Shown here in pieces: positions 24,662 through 34,600 of a stretch of 64,000 nucleotides of DNA. The stretch is taken from NCBI RefSeq assembly GCF_020982545.1, contig NZ_JAJKLK010000033.1, positions 1 through 64,000 on the forward strand, written 5' to 3'. Under the pieces are notes generated by a model. It worked only from the letters and a program-made list of their open reading frames with translations. It had not been told where the DNA came from and searched no databases. A program made the position numbers and the translations under genes. The stretch is from Streptomyces sp. MNU76 (GTDB lineage Bacteria; Actinomycetota; Actinomycetes; Streptomycetales; Streptomycetaceae). Position 1 is the first letter of the stretch. Each line of letters opens with the position of its first letter.

Positions 24662-25846
24662 TCACCGCTCCCGTGACTCCTGCGGCTCCCGTGGTTTCTG
24701 TGCCGCGAACTTCTCCAGGTACGCCGCCGCAGCAGCCGCCCCGCCCGCCGCACGGAAGGAGTCCCCGACGCGCCGGGCCGCCGCGCGGTAGGCGGGCCCG
24801 TCGAGTACGGCGTCGAGGGCGGCACCGATCCGTCGGCGGTCGGCGCGCCCGAAGCGCACCCGCACTCCGGCGCCGGCGCCGGTGACCTGGCCGGCGATCA
24901 GTGGTTGGTCGTCCCGGATGGGCGCGACCACCAGCGGTACGCCGTGCCACAGGCACTCGGCTACGGTGTTCTGCCCGGCGTGGCTGACCATCGCGGACGC
25001 CCGGCGCAGGAGCGGCAGTTGGGGGATCCGGGGCAGCACCAGGAGGTCGGCGTCGGACTCTTGGTCGAGTACCCCCCCGGGGTCGGCGAATACCGCCTGC
25101 AGCCGCCGCCCGCGCTCCCGCGCGGCGGCCGCGCACTCGGCGAGGAAACGTGCCCCCAGGCCGGTGTTGGCCGTGCCGAGTGAGACCAGGACGGTGGCCC
25201 GGTGCTCGTCGAGCCACTCCCAGGGGAAGTCGGCGGCCGGGCGCCGGGTGAACGCCGGACCGACGTACCGCAGCTGCGGCAGCTGAGGGCCCGGGCCCGC
25301 GAGTTCGGGGGTGGTGAAGGAGAGCACCAGGTCGGGGGAGAAGCGCGGATCGTGGGTGCGCCCCGGGTCGCCGAGGCGGGCGCGCAGCTCCGCGACGAGC
25401 CCGGCGGTCCACTGAGCCACCTTCGGCATGCCGTCCAGGGCGTCGCTGAACTCCGCCGGGGTGGTCGACGCGGTGGCATACGGCACCCCGAGGCGCTCGG
25501 CGACGAGGGCACCGGCGAGGGTCTGCTGGTCGGCGACGACGACATCGGGCCGGAACCCCTCGACCGCGCGGCGCACACCGGGCGCCATCGCCCCGGCGAG
25601 CGGCACGAGGAACTCCTCCCACAGGAAGCGCAAGGCTGCGGCACCGCGCAGGGCAGCCGGACGTTCCGGGAGCGGGGGCACGTCGCACGGGTACACCTCG
25701 GCGTCGGGTCCGGCCAGTTCCCCGACGAACCCGGGCAGTCCGGCCCAGGCGGCCCGGTGCCCGCATCTGGTCAGCTCGGCGGCCACGCTGACCGCCGGGT
25801 TGACGTGCCCGACCAGGGGCGGCACGACGAACAGAAAGCGGCTCAC
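24662..25846 (-). CDS. UGT/MGT-type glycosyltransferase
   Basis: A 394-aa GT1-family enzyme of the macrolide glycosyltransferase type. The N-terminus is FLFVVPPLVGHVNPAVSVAA. The C-terminal donor site has RASAMVSHAGQNTVAECLWH followed by GVPLVVAPIRDDQPL, including the HxGxxT signature. It should transfer a nucleotide-activated sugar to the product of the polyketide/lipid synthase next door. GTG 25846 overlaps the hydrolase stop by 4 bp (GTGA), tying it into the synthase operon. Confidence 0.9.
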   Translation of the reverse strand: MSRFLFVVPPLVGHVNPAVSVAAELTRCGHRAAWAGLPGFVGELAGPDAEVYPCDVPPLPERPAALRGAAALRFLWEEFLVPLAGAMAPGVRRAVEGFRPDVVVADQQTLAGALVAERLGVPYATASTTPAEFSDALDGMPKVAQWTAGLVAELRARLGDPGRTHDPRFSPDLVLSFTTPELAGPGPQLPQLRYVGPAFTRRPAADFPWEWLDEHRATVLVSLGTANTGLGARFLAECAAAARERGRRLQAVFADPGGVLDQESDADLLVLPRIPQLPLLRRASAMVSHAGQNTVAECLWHGVPLVVAPIRDDQPLIAGQVTGAGAGVRVRFGRADRRRIGAALDAVLDGPAYRAAARRVGDSFRAAGGAAAAAAYLEKFAAQKPREPQESRER

Positions 25847-26651
25847 GGCGCGACCAGCTCCCGGTGGCCGTCCCGTAGCCAGTCGAGCAGCAGCGGGACG
25901 ACCGTCTCGGGGGTGCCGACCAGCACGGAGTGCCCGTGCCCGGGCACCGTCACGGTGCGGCAGCGGGGCAGCAGCGATTCCAGCCAGGGCGCCATGTCGG
26001 CCAGGTCGGAGGTAGCGCCGTACACCGCGCAGACCGGCACGTGCAGGCTCTGCCAGGACTCCTCGGCGGGGACGGGGCAGGACGCGATGTCCTCGGCGAT
26101 GGAGGTGCCGTGCAGCAGCCGGGTGGCCCAGCGCACCAGGCGGGCCTCGTGGCGGCCGTAGGTCTCCTCGATCCACGGCAGGGTGCGCTCGTCGTGGAGC
26201 TGGTGGGCGGAGCCGGCCAGGATGCCGCTCATCTTCTTGGCCCAGGCGGCGGTCGGCGGCTCGGACTCCAGCATCAGGATGCCGGCGACCCGCTCCGGGC
26301 GGCGCAGCGCGTAGGCGAGGGCGACGGTGCCGCCGAAGGAGTTGCCGATCAGGTGGACGGGCCCTTCCAGGGCGAGGGCGTCGAGGAGTGCGTCCAGGTC
26401 GCCGCTGAAGTCCTCGATGCCGTAGCCGCGCGGCGGGCGGGAGCTGCGGCCGTGGCCGCGCTGGTCGTACATCACGACGTCATGTCCGGCTGCGGCGAGC
26501 GCGGGCGCGATGGTGAAGTAGTAGCTGGTCAGGTTGTCGGTGGCGATGCCGTGCACGAGGACGACCGTCTGGGGCGGCCCGGTGCCGGGGTGGGTGCGCC
26601 GCTCAGCCGCTCCACGTTCAGCCGGATCCCGCCCGCCTCGATCGTGGTCAC
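25843..26651 (-). CDS. Alpha/beta hydrolase of the lipid cluster, probable frameshift
   Basis: The conserved part (237 codons from 26556) has the oxyanion HGIATDNLTSYYFTIAPALA, nucleophile Ser in LIGNSFGGTVALAYAL, and His in TVPGHGHSVLV, with a lid-like middle. The natural N-terminus is encoded by GTG 26651 (VTTIEAGGIRLNVERLSG), which overlaps the ACP stop by 4 bp. However, that frame breaks near 26580-26600, before PPQTVVLVHG. The protein is therefore either split by an indel or begins late. It probably releases or edits acyl chains from the synthase ACP, a thioesterase-like role (inference). Confidence 0.75.
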
Positions 26652-26947
26652 CGCAGGCACCCCGCGATGTACTGGACGAGTTGTCCGACGGTCAGTCCGA
26701 CGATGTCGGAGAGTTCGAGCGAGGCGAACCAGGCGGGGAAGTCGACCCGGTCGCCGTAGCGCCCGCCCAGCTCGGCGGTGAGCGTGACCAGGTCGATGGA
26801 CTCCAGGTCGAGGTCCTCCACGAAGCGGGTGTCGGAGGTGATCGGGGTGTCGTCCAGTTCGAGGTCGTCGAGGACCGTGTGCAGCGCGTCGGTGATCTCG
26901 GCGAGGACGGCGGCGTACGCGGGGCCGGTGGTGGCGGGGCTGGTCAT
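26648..26947 (-). CDS. Discrete acyl carrier protein
   Basis: A 99-aa acidic four-helix carrier. The phosphopantetheine Ser lies in FVEDLDLESIDLVTLTAELG, with helix II/III acidic residues and a C-terminal DIVGLTVGQLVQYIAG typical of ACPs. ATG 26947 overlaps the stop of the large synthase gene (ATGA), and its own stop overlaps the hydrolase start. It supplements the single ACP inside the first synthase protein and could present the chain to the second synthase, hydrolase or glycosyltransferase. The PPTase domain fused upstream is the obvious candidate to activate it. Confidence 0.9.
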   Translation of the reverse strand: MTSPATTGPAYAAVLAEITDALHTVLDDLELDDTPITSDTRFVEDLDLESIDLVTLTAELGGRYGDRVDFPAWFASLELSDIVGLTVGQLVQYIAGCLR

Positions 26948-29900
26948 GATGGGCGCTCCTCGGTCCAAGCGACGGTGTAGGTACGGGTGGGCAGCCCCGG
27001 CGGGTTGGTCACATCGGTGAGCCGGATGCGCCGCAGCCGGCCGGAGGGCGCCCGGACCGTGAGGGCACGGGCGCCGTCTTCGACCTCGACCGCCGTGAAG
27101 TCCCGCGGCCGGCCGCCCAGTCCGGTGCCCTCGGCCTTGGCCGCGGCTTCCTTGGCGGCCCAGAACCGGGTCAGCGGGCCGGGGCCGCCGCCGAGCCCGG
27201 TGAAGAGCGCCCGCTCGTCCGGGGCGAGGATGGCGTCGTAGGCCGTTTCGGGGCGCTCGACGATCTCCTCGATGTCGATGCCGGTGCCGGTGCCAGGGCT
27301 GTCGGCGGCGGGGTGGACGAGTGCGACGGCGGCCTCCCGGCAGTGCGCCAGCGACAGTTCCAGAGGCGGGAGTTCTCTGCCGTGTACGCCCTCGGGGCGC
27401 GGTCTGCCGCCAGGGTCGTTGGCGACCCGTATCTCGGCGGGGAAGACGGGGCCCGCGCCGTGCGCCCACAGGTGGCGGCGTACGGCGTCCTTGGCGGCGA
27501 TCCGGCCGAGCAGCCACTGGCGCCGGCCGCGCGGGGGGTGCCCGGCGTACTGCTCGCGCTCAGGGCCCGCGAGCTGGCTGCGCATGAATATCTCGCGGGA
27601 TGCGGGGTCGGGCCAGCGTTCGAAGACCAGCTGCCAGCCGCCCTCCTGGGTTTCCGACAGAGTGTTGTGCTCGGGCCATCGTTTGACCGGATCGACCTCG
27701 GGCGGCGAGTCGAAGCGCCGGTCCCGCCAGCCGCGGATCTCGGCCCAGACCTCGCCGTCGCGGGCGAGCTGCGCGTCAGCCACCAGGACGGTGTCCGTCA
27801 CGGTGGTGACCCTGATGTGGCAGTCGAGTGCGGTGCCCTGTTCCGGGGGCGGGCCGTGGAAACGGATCTCCTCGACGCCCGTCGGGAAGACGATGGTGCG
27901 GTCGGGGTGCGTGGCCATCAGCCAGTAGCCGAGCAGCTGACCGACGTTGTCGAGGAGCGCGCCGGGCGCGGACGGGGTGGTCAGGACACCGCGGACGTGC
28001 CGCTCGCCGAGCGCGCCGATCTCGGTGACGCCGCGGAACCGCGGGCCGTGGAACATCCAGCGGGCGTCGTACATCTGCCGCGCGGACACAGCCGGACGGC
28101 TCTCCGGGGCTTCCGTCCGCCACGGCCGTGGGCGGGGCGCGGTGTCGTGCCCGTGGGCGGTCTCGACCGTTGCGCGGGCGTGGCGCCCGAACTCCACGGC
28201 GTACCGCCCCTGTCCCTCGGGCCGGACCGTGACCGTGGCCTCGGTGGGCGGGGCGGCGACGGTCCACTGCAGAAACCGGGCGTCGTGCACGGCCACGGCC
28301 CTCCCTGGGCCGGGCACGGCGTCGATCATGTGCTGCACCAGGGTGGTGGCGGGCACCACGGGCCAGCGGTCGGCGATCTCGGGCCAGTGCGCGGGCTGCC
28401 GGAAGAAACAGTGGTCGGCGAGGTACGGCATGGTGTCGAGTGAGATGCGCAGGGTGATGGCGCGGGGGGTGGCGGCAGGCGGCACCGCCCCGGTCGCCGA
28501 GGGCTCGGGGGCGGCGCCGCGGGCGCGGTGCGGCGCGGGGCCGCTGCCGCGGCGAACAGCTCCGCCAGTTCCGCTGCCGTGTCCGCCGTCTCGCCGAGCA
28601 GCGAGCGCAGTTCGGCCGCCACGGGGCTCCGCGCGGCCACGGCCGCGAGCCGGTCCATCCCGGGTGCGGGTGCCGCGCGCAGGGTGCTGCGGAGCCGGTC
28701 CCGGGTGGCGGCGTCGAGCGAGACGAGCCCGGAGCCGAGGGCGAGGGGACGGTGACGGGGGCAGGGGCGGGACGGCTCGCGGGCTCTCCGTGGCCGTACG
28801 GAGGGTCTCCGCCGTAGGGTCGGTCTCCGCCGTACGGGCAGGCGCCGCCGTCGACCGAGGCGTGGCCCCCGCCCGCAGCGCCGCGAAGTCCGGTTCGGCA
28901 CCGTGCGACCAGAGTCCGGCCGCCACCCGGTACAGCTGCGAAAGCCCGCTGTGCCGGGGCGTGTTGGCGCTGAGCGTCAGGCACGCGCGGCTGGTGAGGG
29001 TGTCGTCCACGAGAGCCGGCAGCTGGCCCTGGCCCAGCTGTACGAAGGCCCGGAACCCGGCGTCGTACAGGGCCGTGGTGAGCTGCCGGAAGCGGACCGG
29101 TTCGAGCAGGTGGCGCAGGAAGAGCGCGCGCGCCGCGGCCTCGTCGGCCGGGAAGGGCGCGGCGGTCGTGGCGGACCAGACGGGCACCCGGGGCGGGTGC
29201 AGCGTGAAGCCGCGCGCGGCCTTCTCGATGGAGGTGAGGTACGGGGCGAGCATCGGCGTGTGGAAGCCGGACTCGAAGGGCAGCAGCCGACCGAGCACTC
29301 CCGCGCCGCGCAGCCGCCCGATGAGCGCCTCGACCTGGTCGTGAGGTCCGCAGGCGACGGTCTGGTGGGGCGCGTTGTCGTGCGAGACGACGACGTCCGG
29401 GTACGCCGCGAGCTCGGCATCCACCTGGTCCGCACCGGTGCCGAACGCGGCGAAGGCGAGCCCTGGGACGCGCAGCGTGGCCGGGTCGAAGTCCCGCAGG
29501 AAGGCGTCGACCTCGGCGTCCGCGTACATCCCGCCGACCGCCATCGCCGTCCACTCCCCCACACTGTGCCCGGCCAGCGCGTCCGGCCGGACGCCGATCC
29601 GGGCGAGCGCTCCGGCGAGCAGCCGGCCGAGGCCGACGACGGCCGCGCCGTGCCGGGCGACGTCGCCCACGCGGGCGTCCGGCCAGTGCGGCGCCGGCAG
29701 GTCGAAGTGGCGGGCGACGTCCTCGGCCCGCGGCTCGAACTCGGCCTCCAGCCCTGGGCAGAGGAAGGCGATCTTCCCGCCGCCCATGCCGAGTACCGGC
29801 CGCGGCGCGCACCAGACGTCGCTTCGGCCGCCCCAGGTCCGGGCGCGGGCGACTGCCTTGCGGGCCAGGGCGAGGCGGCGGTCGGTGGGGTCCAGGACGG

Positions 29901-31614
29901 CGACGCGGGCGCCCCCGGCTCCCCTCGCTCCGCCCTCGGCGGCGGCCGCGCGCAGCGCGGTGTCGTCGGCGTCGAGCAGTTCGGCGAGGTCCTGCGGGGT
30001 CGCGGCTGCGAGCCGCAACAGCCGGGGCGGCTCGGCCACTTCGGCACGGTCCGAGGAGGCAGCAGGCCCAGCGCCCGGGCCGCCGGGTGCCGGGGCCGCA
30101 GGCGCGACGGCCGGAGCCGATGCCGGTGCGGGAACCGACGCCGGGGCAGGCGCCCATGCGGGGGCAGGTACGGGCTCCGGTACCGACTCCAGGACGACGT
30201 GGGCGTTGATCCCGCCGAAGCCGAAGGCGCTGACCGCGGCACGTCGGACGTCCCCGTCCCAGGTCCGGGCCTGCTGGGCCGGAGCGAAGCGGGTGACGCG
30301 GAGCGCCGGGTGCGGGTCGTCGCAGTGCAGGGTCGGCAGGAGCATGCCGTGGTGCACCGCCAGGGCCGCCTTGACGAGGCCCGCCACACCCGCCGCCGGC
30401 ATCGTGTGGCCGATCATCGACTTCACGGAGCCGATCACGGCGTCGGGCCCGGCGTCCGGGTCCGGCGGCCCGAACACCTCGGCCAGCGCGGCCAGTTCGG
30501 CCCGGTCGCCGCCGGGGGTTCCGGTGCCGTGCGCCTCCAGGAGGCCGAGCGACCCCGGTGCCGCCGGGTCGAGCCCCGCCGCAGCCCAGGCGAGCCGGAC
30601 GGCGCGGGCTTGGCCGCCGGGGTCCGGGTTGACCAGGGAGCCGGCCCGGCCGTCGCCGGCCACGCCGACGCCGCGGACCACGGCGTAGATCCGGTCGCCG
30701 TCGCGCCGCGCGTCCGCGAGCCGTTTGAGTACGACCACGCCGGTGCCCTCGCCCATCAGCACGCCGTCCGCGTCCCGGTGGAACGGGCGGATCCGCTGGG
30801 ACGGCGACAGCGCCCGCAGCCGGCTGAAGACGGACCAGAGCGTGATGTCGTGGCAGTGGTGCACGCCGCCCGCGAGCATCACGTCGCAGCTGCCCGCGGC
30901 GAGCGCGCCGACGGCCTGGTCGAGTGCGACGAGCGAGGAGGCGCAGGCCGCGTCCACGGTGTAGGCGGGGCCACGCAGATCGAGCCGGTTGGCGACCCGG
31001 GACGCCGCGAAGTTGGGCACGAGGCCGATCACCGACTCGGGGCTCTGCTCGCCGCCGAGCGCGGCCGTGAACGCCATCCGTACCGCGTCGAGCCGCTCGC
31101 CGTCCAGCTCGGGCAGTAACTCGTGCAGGGTGCGCACCAGTTGGGCGGACGTACGCATCCGTTGGTCGAGTCGGGCGAGCCCGTCGCTCAGATAACCGCC
31201 GCGGCCGAGCACGACACCGACCCGGGAGCGGTCTTCGGGCAGTGCGGCCTCCCCCGCGTCGGCGAGCGCGGCCGCGGCGGTGCGCAGCGCGATCAGCTGG
31301 TCGGGTTCGGTGCCGGGCACGGAGTCCGGCATGAGTCCGAAGACGGTCGGGTCGAAGGCGGCGAGCGCGTCGAGCCCGTCGACGAAGCCGCCGCGGCGGC
31401 AGTAGACGCCATCGAGGCCGCGCCGTCCGTCCGGGTCGTAGTAGGTGTCCGCGTCCCAGCGGGCCTTGGGCACCTCGGAGATGGCGTCAGCGCCGGTGAC
31501 GAGGTTGCGCCAGAACGCGGCCAGGTCACAGGCGCCGGGCAGGGTCACCGCCATGCCGACGATGGCGACGGGCTGCCGCTGCTGCGGGGCGGTCGGTCGC
31601 ATCGTGGGGCTCAC
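26944..31614 (-). CDS. Iterative type I synthase: KS-AT-DH-PPTase
   Basis: A 1,556-aa multidomain enzyme. KS at about 15-440 (Cys in YTVDAACASSLVALD, His in LEAHGTGTPGGD and KSMIGHTMPAAG). AT at about 600-890 (LAGHSVGEWTAMAVGGMY). DH-like hot-dog region from about 1055 (MPYLADHCFFRQPAHWPEIA, ADRWPVVPATT). C-terminal Sfp-type phosphopantetheinyl transferase at about 1390-1550 (GTGIDIEEIVERPETAYDAI; FWAAKEAAAKAEGTGL). The layout recalls PUFA and hglE-type synthases. Between about 28,500 and 28,760 the natural sequence (GSGLVSLDAATRDRLRSTLR, RSLLGETADTAAELAELFAA) lies in another frame, so two compensating frameshifts scramble the linker. GTG 31614 overlaps the upstream synthase (GTGA). Confidence 0.88.
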   Translation of the reverse strand: MSPTMRPTAPQQRQPVAIVGMAVTLPGACDLAAFWRNLVTGADAISEVPKARWDADTYYDPDGRRGLDGVYCRRGGFVDGLDALAAFDPTVFGLMPDSVPGTEPDQLIALRTAAAALADAGEAALPEDRSRVGVVLGRGGYLSDGLARLDQRMRTSAQLVRTLHELLPELDGERLDAVRMAFTAALGGEQSPESVIGLVPNFAASRVANRLDLRGPAYTVDAACASSLVALDQAVGALAAGSCDVMLAGGVHHCHDITLWSVFSRLRALSPSQRIRPFHRDADGVLMGEGTGVVVLKRLADARRDGDRIYAVVRGVGVAGDGRAGSLVNPDPGGQARAVRLAWAAAGLDPAAPGSLGLLEAHGTGTPGGDRAELAALAEVFGPPDPDAGPDAVIGSVKSMIGHTMPAAGVAGLVKAALAVHHGMLLPTLHCDDPHPALRVTRFAPAQQARTWDGDVRRAAVSAFGFGGINAHVVLESVPEPVPAPAWAPAPASVPAPASAPAVAPAAPAPGGPGAGPAASSDRAEVAEPPRLLRLAAATPQDLAELLDADDTALRAAAAEGGARGAGGARVAVLDPTDRRLALARKAVARARTWGGRSDVWCAPRPVLGMGGGKIAFLCPGLEAEFEPRAEDVARHFDLPAPHWPDARVGDVARHGAAVVGLGRLLAGALARIGVRPDALAGHSVGEWTAMAVGGMYADAEVDAFLRDFDPATLRVPGLAFAAFGTGADQVDAELAAYPDVVVSHDNAPHQTVACGPHDQVEALIGRLRGAGVLGRLLPFESGFHTPMLAPYLTSIEKAARGFTLHPPRVPVWSATTAAPFPADEAAARALFLRHLLEPVRFRQLTTALYDAGFRAFVQLGQGQLPALVDDTLTSRACLTLSANTPRHSGLSQLYRVAAGLWSHGAEPDFAALRAGATPRSTAAPARTAETDPTAETLRTATESPRAVPPLPPSPSPRPRLRARLARRRHPGPAPQHPARGTRTRDGPARGRGRAEPRGGRTALAARRDGGHGSGTGGAVRRGSGPAPHRARGAAPEPSATGAVPPAATPRAITLRISLDTMPYLADHCFFRQPAHWPEIADRWPVVPATTLVQHMIDAVPGPGRAVAVHDARFLQWTVAAPPTEATVTVRPEGQGRYAVEFGRHARATVETAHGHDTAPRPRPWRTEAPESRPAVSARQMYDARWMFHGPRFRGVTEIGALGERHVRGVLTTPSAPGALLDNVGQLLGYWLMATHPDRTIVFPTGVEEIRFHGPPPEQGTALDCHIRVTTVTDTVLVADAQLARDGEVWAEIRGWRDRRFDSPPEVDPVKRWPEHNTLSETQEGGWQLVFERWPDPASREIFMRSQLAGPEREQYAGHPPRGRRQWLLGRIAAKDAVRRHLWAHGAGPVFPAEIRVANDPGGRPRPEGVHGRELPPLELSLAHCREAAVALVHPAADSPGTGTGIDIEEIVERPETAYDAILAPDERALFTGLGGGPGPLTRFWAAKEAAAKAEGTGLGGRPRDFTAVEVEDGARALTVRAPSGRLRRIRLTDVTNPPGLPTRTYTVAWTEERPS

Positions 31615-34600
31615 CGGCCCGACGCCGTCAGGACGACCTCGTCGGTCTCCGGCTCGCCCCAGGCCAGCTCCCGCAGCAGCGCGAGCACGCCCTCCTCCGG
31701 GTCGATCAGCTCGATGCCGCGGCGCGCGTACTCCCGGCCCAGCTCAGGGCCGACCATGCCGCGGTGCGCCCCAGCCGGCGCCCACGGGCCCCAGTGCACG
31801 GTGACGGTACGGCTGCCGGTGCCGGCACGCCAGAGGCGGCCGAGGCGGGCGAGTGCGTCGTTGGCGGCGGCGTAGTCGGCCTGGCCGCGGTTGCCGTACA
31901 CCGCCGCGACGGAGCCGAACATGACCGTGAAGGCGGGCAGTTGGGGAAGTCGCCGGAGAGCCGAGAGCAGTGCGCGGGCGCCGTCCACCTTGGTGCCGTA
32001 GACCCGTTCGAAGGAGACGGGGTCCTTCTCGGAGAGCAGCCGGTCCTCGATCACTCCGGCGGCGTGTACGACCCCGTCGATCCGGCCGTACGTCGCGTAC
32101 GTCTCCTTGACCGCCTGCTGCACGGCCTCCGCGTCCCGCAGGTCGAGTGCCCGGTACCTGGCCCGGCCGCCCGCGTCGTGTACCTCGGCCAGGGTCGCGG
32201 CGATCTCGCGGCGGGCCAGGACGCGGCCCGCTTCGCGGTCGATCTCGGCGGTGCTCAGACCGCCCCGGGCGGCGAGCGCTGCACGCAGCGCGGGTAGGTC
32301 GGTGGCGTGGGCCAGCTCGTGGTGCCCGCCCGTGCCGTCGTCGAGCGGCGTACGCCCGAGCAGTTCGACCCGGCAGCGTGCGGCGGCGGCAAGGGCGAGG
32401 GTGAACCGGGCTGTGATGCCGCGTGCGCCGCCCGCGAGGACGACGACCGATTCCGGGCCGAGCCCGAGTGCCGCGGCTGCGGCGGCGCCGGAGGAGGCGG
32501 GCCCGGCGCCGGAGGAGACGGGCGGGCCCAGAGGGCTCTCGTACGGTACCGGGGCGCGGCGGAGCCCGCAGGTGCGCAGCACGACGGGCTCCCGGTCGGG
32601 CGCCAGCAGTTCCCCGACGAGCGCCTCGGCCTGCTCGGCGGCGGGCTCGTCGGGGTCGAGCTCCACGGTGCGGACCACGGTGTCGGGGTATTCGCGGGCC
32701 GCGGTGCGCACGAAGCCGTCGAGGCCGCTGGTGTCGTCGGGGAGACGGGGGCAGAGCAGCCGGCGCGGGCCGCGCAGCAGCAGTTCCTGGAGCACGGTGA
32801 GCTTGGCGGGCAGCAGTTGCTGTTCCGCACCCGCGAGAGCGCCCAGGTGCAGCACTCCGTCGACCGGGCCGGTGTGCCCGGCGAGCTGTGCGGTGTCCGG
32901 GCCGCCACGGGCGGCGAGCGCGCCGAGTGCGGTGAGCCGGGTGACGAGTGCCCGTGCGAGTGGCGTGTCGCCCGCGACGATCAGGAACCGCTTCCCGCGC
33001 AGCTGTACCGCGCCTTCGGCGCCGGGCACGGGCGCCGGGTCGAGCGGGGCGGGCCGCAGCAGATAGCGGTGGGGAACCTGGCCGGTGAGCGGGGCGGGGC
33101 TCCCGGCGGCGGGGGCCGCGGTGGCGAGGCGGGTGCCGGGTCCGGTCGGCGAGCGCCTTCGCGCGGGCCCGCAGCCAGTCGGCGATCCCGGCTGCGGTGC
33201 GCTCCCGGGTCAGCTCCTCCAGGTCCGCGTCCGGCAACGACCGCAGATCCGCACCCGAGCCCAGCAGCCGCCGTCCCAGCTCCCCGGCGATCTCCGTCCG
33301 CTTGATCGAATCCACACTCAGATCCGCCTCCAGATCCGACTCCGCCCCCACCATCTCCACCGGATATCCCGTACGTTCCGCGATCACCGCCAGCACCTCG
33401 GCCAGCACATCCACCCCCACCGGAGCGGGAGCGCGGGCCGGAGCCGCAGCGAGAGCGGCCGGAGCCGGGGCCGGAAGGGGTTCGGGGGCCGGCGGAGCCG
33501 CCTGCGGCGCGGGCGGAGCCCCGAAGTAGCCGAGGAGCACGTCCCGTTGGGCGGCCAGCATCTCCCGGCTGTTGCGCAGGAACTCCCGGAGCAGTTCTTC
33601 CCGTTCGCCCGTCGTCGTCGCCTCACTGGTCCGCTCTCTGGTCCCCTCTCTGGTCCGCGGGATGCCCGAGGTGCGCCGGGCAGGGCGCAGCGCTCCCGGC
33701 ACCGGCCGGCCGTCCGCCGTGCGTACGAGGTGGCCGTCGACCGTCCAGCCGGGCCGCACCGGCACGGCGGCCGGGTCGGCGAGTGCCGTGTCGCGTCCGC
33801 TGAAGAGCCGTGCGGGCGCCACCGGGACACCGGCCGCGGCGAGCCGGGCCAGGGCTTCCAGGTGGCCGCGCAGGCCCGCGTCGGGGCGGGGTTCGAACGG
33901 GACGGCGACGTGCGGCCGGTCGCCGAGGATCTGGCCGACCAGACCGGTGAGCACGGTGCCGGGCCCGCACTCGACGAAGATCCGCGCCCCGGCGTCGTAC
34001 ATCGCCTCGATCTGCTCGGCGAAACGGACGGGGGCGGCGATCTGCTCGGCGAGGTCGGCCCGTATCTGGGCGGGGTCCCCGGCATAGCGGGTGCCGGTGA
34101 GATTGGCCCAGACCGGGAACTCGGGGCCGCGCACGGTGTACGCCGTCAGGATCTCGGCGAAGCGGGACACGGCCCCGGCGACCAGCGGGCTGTGGAAGGC
34201 GCAGGCGACGGGCAGCGGGCGGACGGCGAACCCGGCGGCGGTGAGCGCGTCGACGGCTTCGGCGACGGCGTCCCTCGGGCCCGAGAGCACGCTCTGCGCG
34301 GGCGCGTTGTGGTTGGCGACGACGACCCGCTCGGCCAGGCCTGCGCCGGCGAGCACCCGGGTCACCTGCTCGGCGGAGGCCACGGCGGCGGCCATGGTGC
34401 CGGGATCGGGCCCCTGTGCGCCGGTCGCGGCGAGGATCGCCTCGGCCCGCTCCCGGCTGAGGTCACCGAGCGTGTCGGGGTCGAGGGAGCCCGCGGCGCA
34501 GAGCGCGACGAGTTCGCCGTAGGAGTGCCCTGCGGCCATGTCGGGGCGGACACCGACCGCGGTGAGGGTGTCGTACGCGGCGAGGCCGACCGCCCCGAGC

